Below are positions 5,748 to 5,925 of a stretch of DNA of 5,925 bases, in pieces. Under the pieces are notes generated by a model, which was given only the letters and a program-made list of their open reading frames with translations, did no database searches and was not told the origin of the DNA. Position 1 is the first letter of the stretch, and every line of letters starts with the position of its first letter. The position numbers and the translations under genes are program-made. Origin of the DNA: DASXBA01 sp036406475 (lineage in GTDB: Bacteria; Actinomycetota; Thermoleophilia; Solirubrobacterales; Thermoleophilaceae); contig DASXBA010000217.1 in NCBI GenBank assembly GCA_036406475.1, forward strand, positions 1 to 5,925, read 5' to 3'.

Positions 5748-5925
5748 TCAGGCCGCTGCCGGGCCCGGGCGCAGGCGCCGCAGGATCGGCCGGCGGTAGA
5801 CGACGACCGCCGCGAGGAGCGCGACCACGATGCCCGCGAGGATGTCCAGCCAGAAGTGGTTGCCGGTCGCCATCACGGCGAACCAGACCCAGGCGGGCCA
5901 CAGCAGCCAGACTGCCTTCGCCCAC
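5748..5925 (-). CDS. PAP2-superfamily membrane phosphatase/phosphotransferase, C-terminal part
   Basis: The last 58 codons of a gene entering from the right edge end at a TGA (5748-5750). The translation holds a hydrophobic segment (visible residues 4-19), then TGNHFWLDILAG (20-31), a second hydrophobic helix (about 29-43) and a basic tail (YRRPILRRLRPG). The GNHFWLD box matches the last PAP2 motif (H-x-x-x-D). H23 would be the phosphate-accepting histidine and D27 its partner. The other catalytic boxes (KxxxxxxRP and PSGH) lie outside the window, so activity cannot be judged. Known for the family: PAP2 enzymes hydrolyse or transfer lipid phosphates, and the NHFWLD form is seen in actinobacterial members including inositol-phosphotransferase-like ones. 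The substrate is unknown. It is followed by the CDP-alcohol phosphatidyltransferase on the same strand, separated by the 14-bp inverted repeat. The frame was found by reading codons from the edge, because a competing frame across this stretch has no recognisable motif. Confidence 0.75.
   Translation of the reverse strand, partial: WAKAVWLLWPAWVWFAVMATGNHFWLDILAGIVVALLAAVVVYRRPILRRLRPGPAAA

Noticed and set aside
5686..5925. 79-codon minus-strand frame starting GTG at the right edge and running through the inverted repeat
   Set aside because: It is out of frame with the PAP2 reading, which gives two hydrophobic helices and the GNHFWLD box. This frame gives only an Arg/Gly/Pro-rich peptide.

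Overview
The window is very GC-rich and strongly biased to G/C at third codon positions. This points to a high-GC actinobacterium. The partial collagen-like protein at the left end has an N-terminal head pattern (signal peptide, then IPG..GVI.GCY....G..RVID, then G-X-Y repeats) that I associate with Thermoleophilia (Solirubrobacterales/Gaiellales). That class assignment is from memory and is tentative.

All six genes I can support lie on the minus strand, so the window reads right to left. First is the C-terminal end of a PAP2-type membrane phosphatase/phosphotransferase (5748-5925, cut by the window edge). A 63-nt gap follows, holding a perfect 14-bp inverted repeat. Next comes a complete CDP-alcohol phosphatidyltransferase with an intact catalytic signature (5070-5684), closest in motif pattern to phosphatidylinositol-phosphate synthases. 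After a 50-nt gap with a second, smaller inverted repeat comes a 914-residue LuxR-family ATP-binding regulator of the LAL/MalT-like type (2275-5019). After 47 nt there is a small DUF4242 protein (1952-2227). Its stop codon overlaps the start of a secreted HEXXH metallopeptidase-like protein (258-1955). The start of the collagen-like secreted protein follows after an 18-nt gap and runs off the left edge (1-239).

The genes fall into two groups. The right-hand pair are membrane-lipid enzymes and could act on consecutive steps of phospholipid head-group synthesis. The left-hand three (DUF4242, metallopeptidase, collagen-like) are translationally coupled or nearly so, with good Shine-Dalgarno sequences, and look like one transcriptional unit with two exported products. 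The LAL regulator sits between the groups, and its own start codon abuts a hairpin or operator-like palindrome. No RNA genes, mobile elements, CRISPR arrays or gene-free stretches over 300 bases were seen. Long open frames on the plus strand are antisense shadows of the GC-rich genes.

The window is mostly ordinary chromosomal content. The points most worth a second look are the two inverted repeats, the unclassified secreted peptidase coupled to a DUF4242 protein, and the pairing of a PAP2 enzyme with a PIP-synthase-like enzyme.
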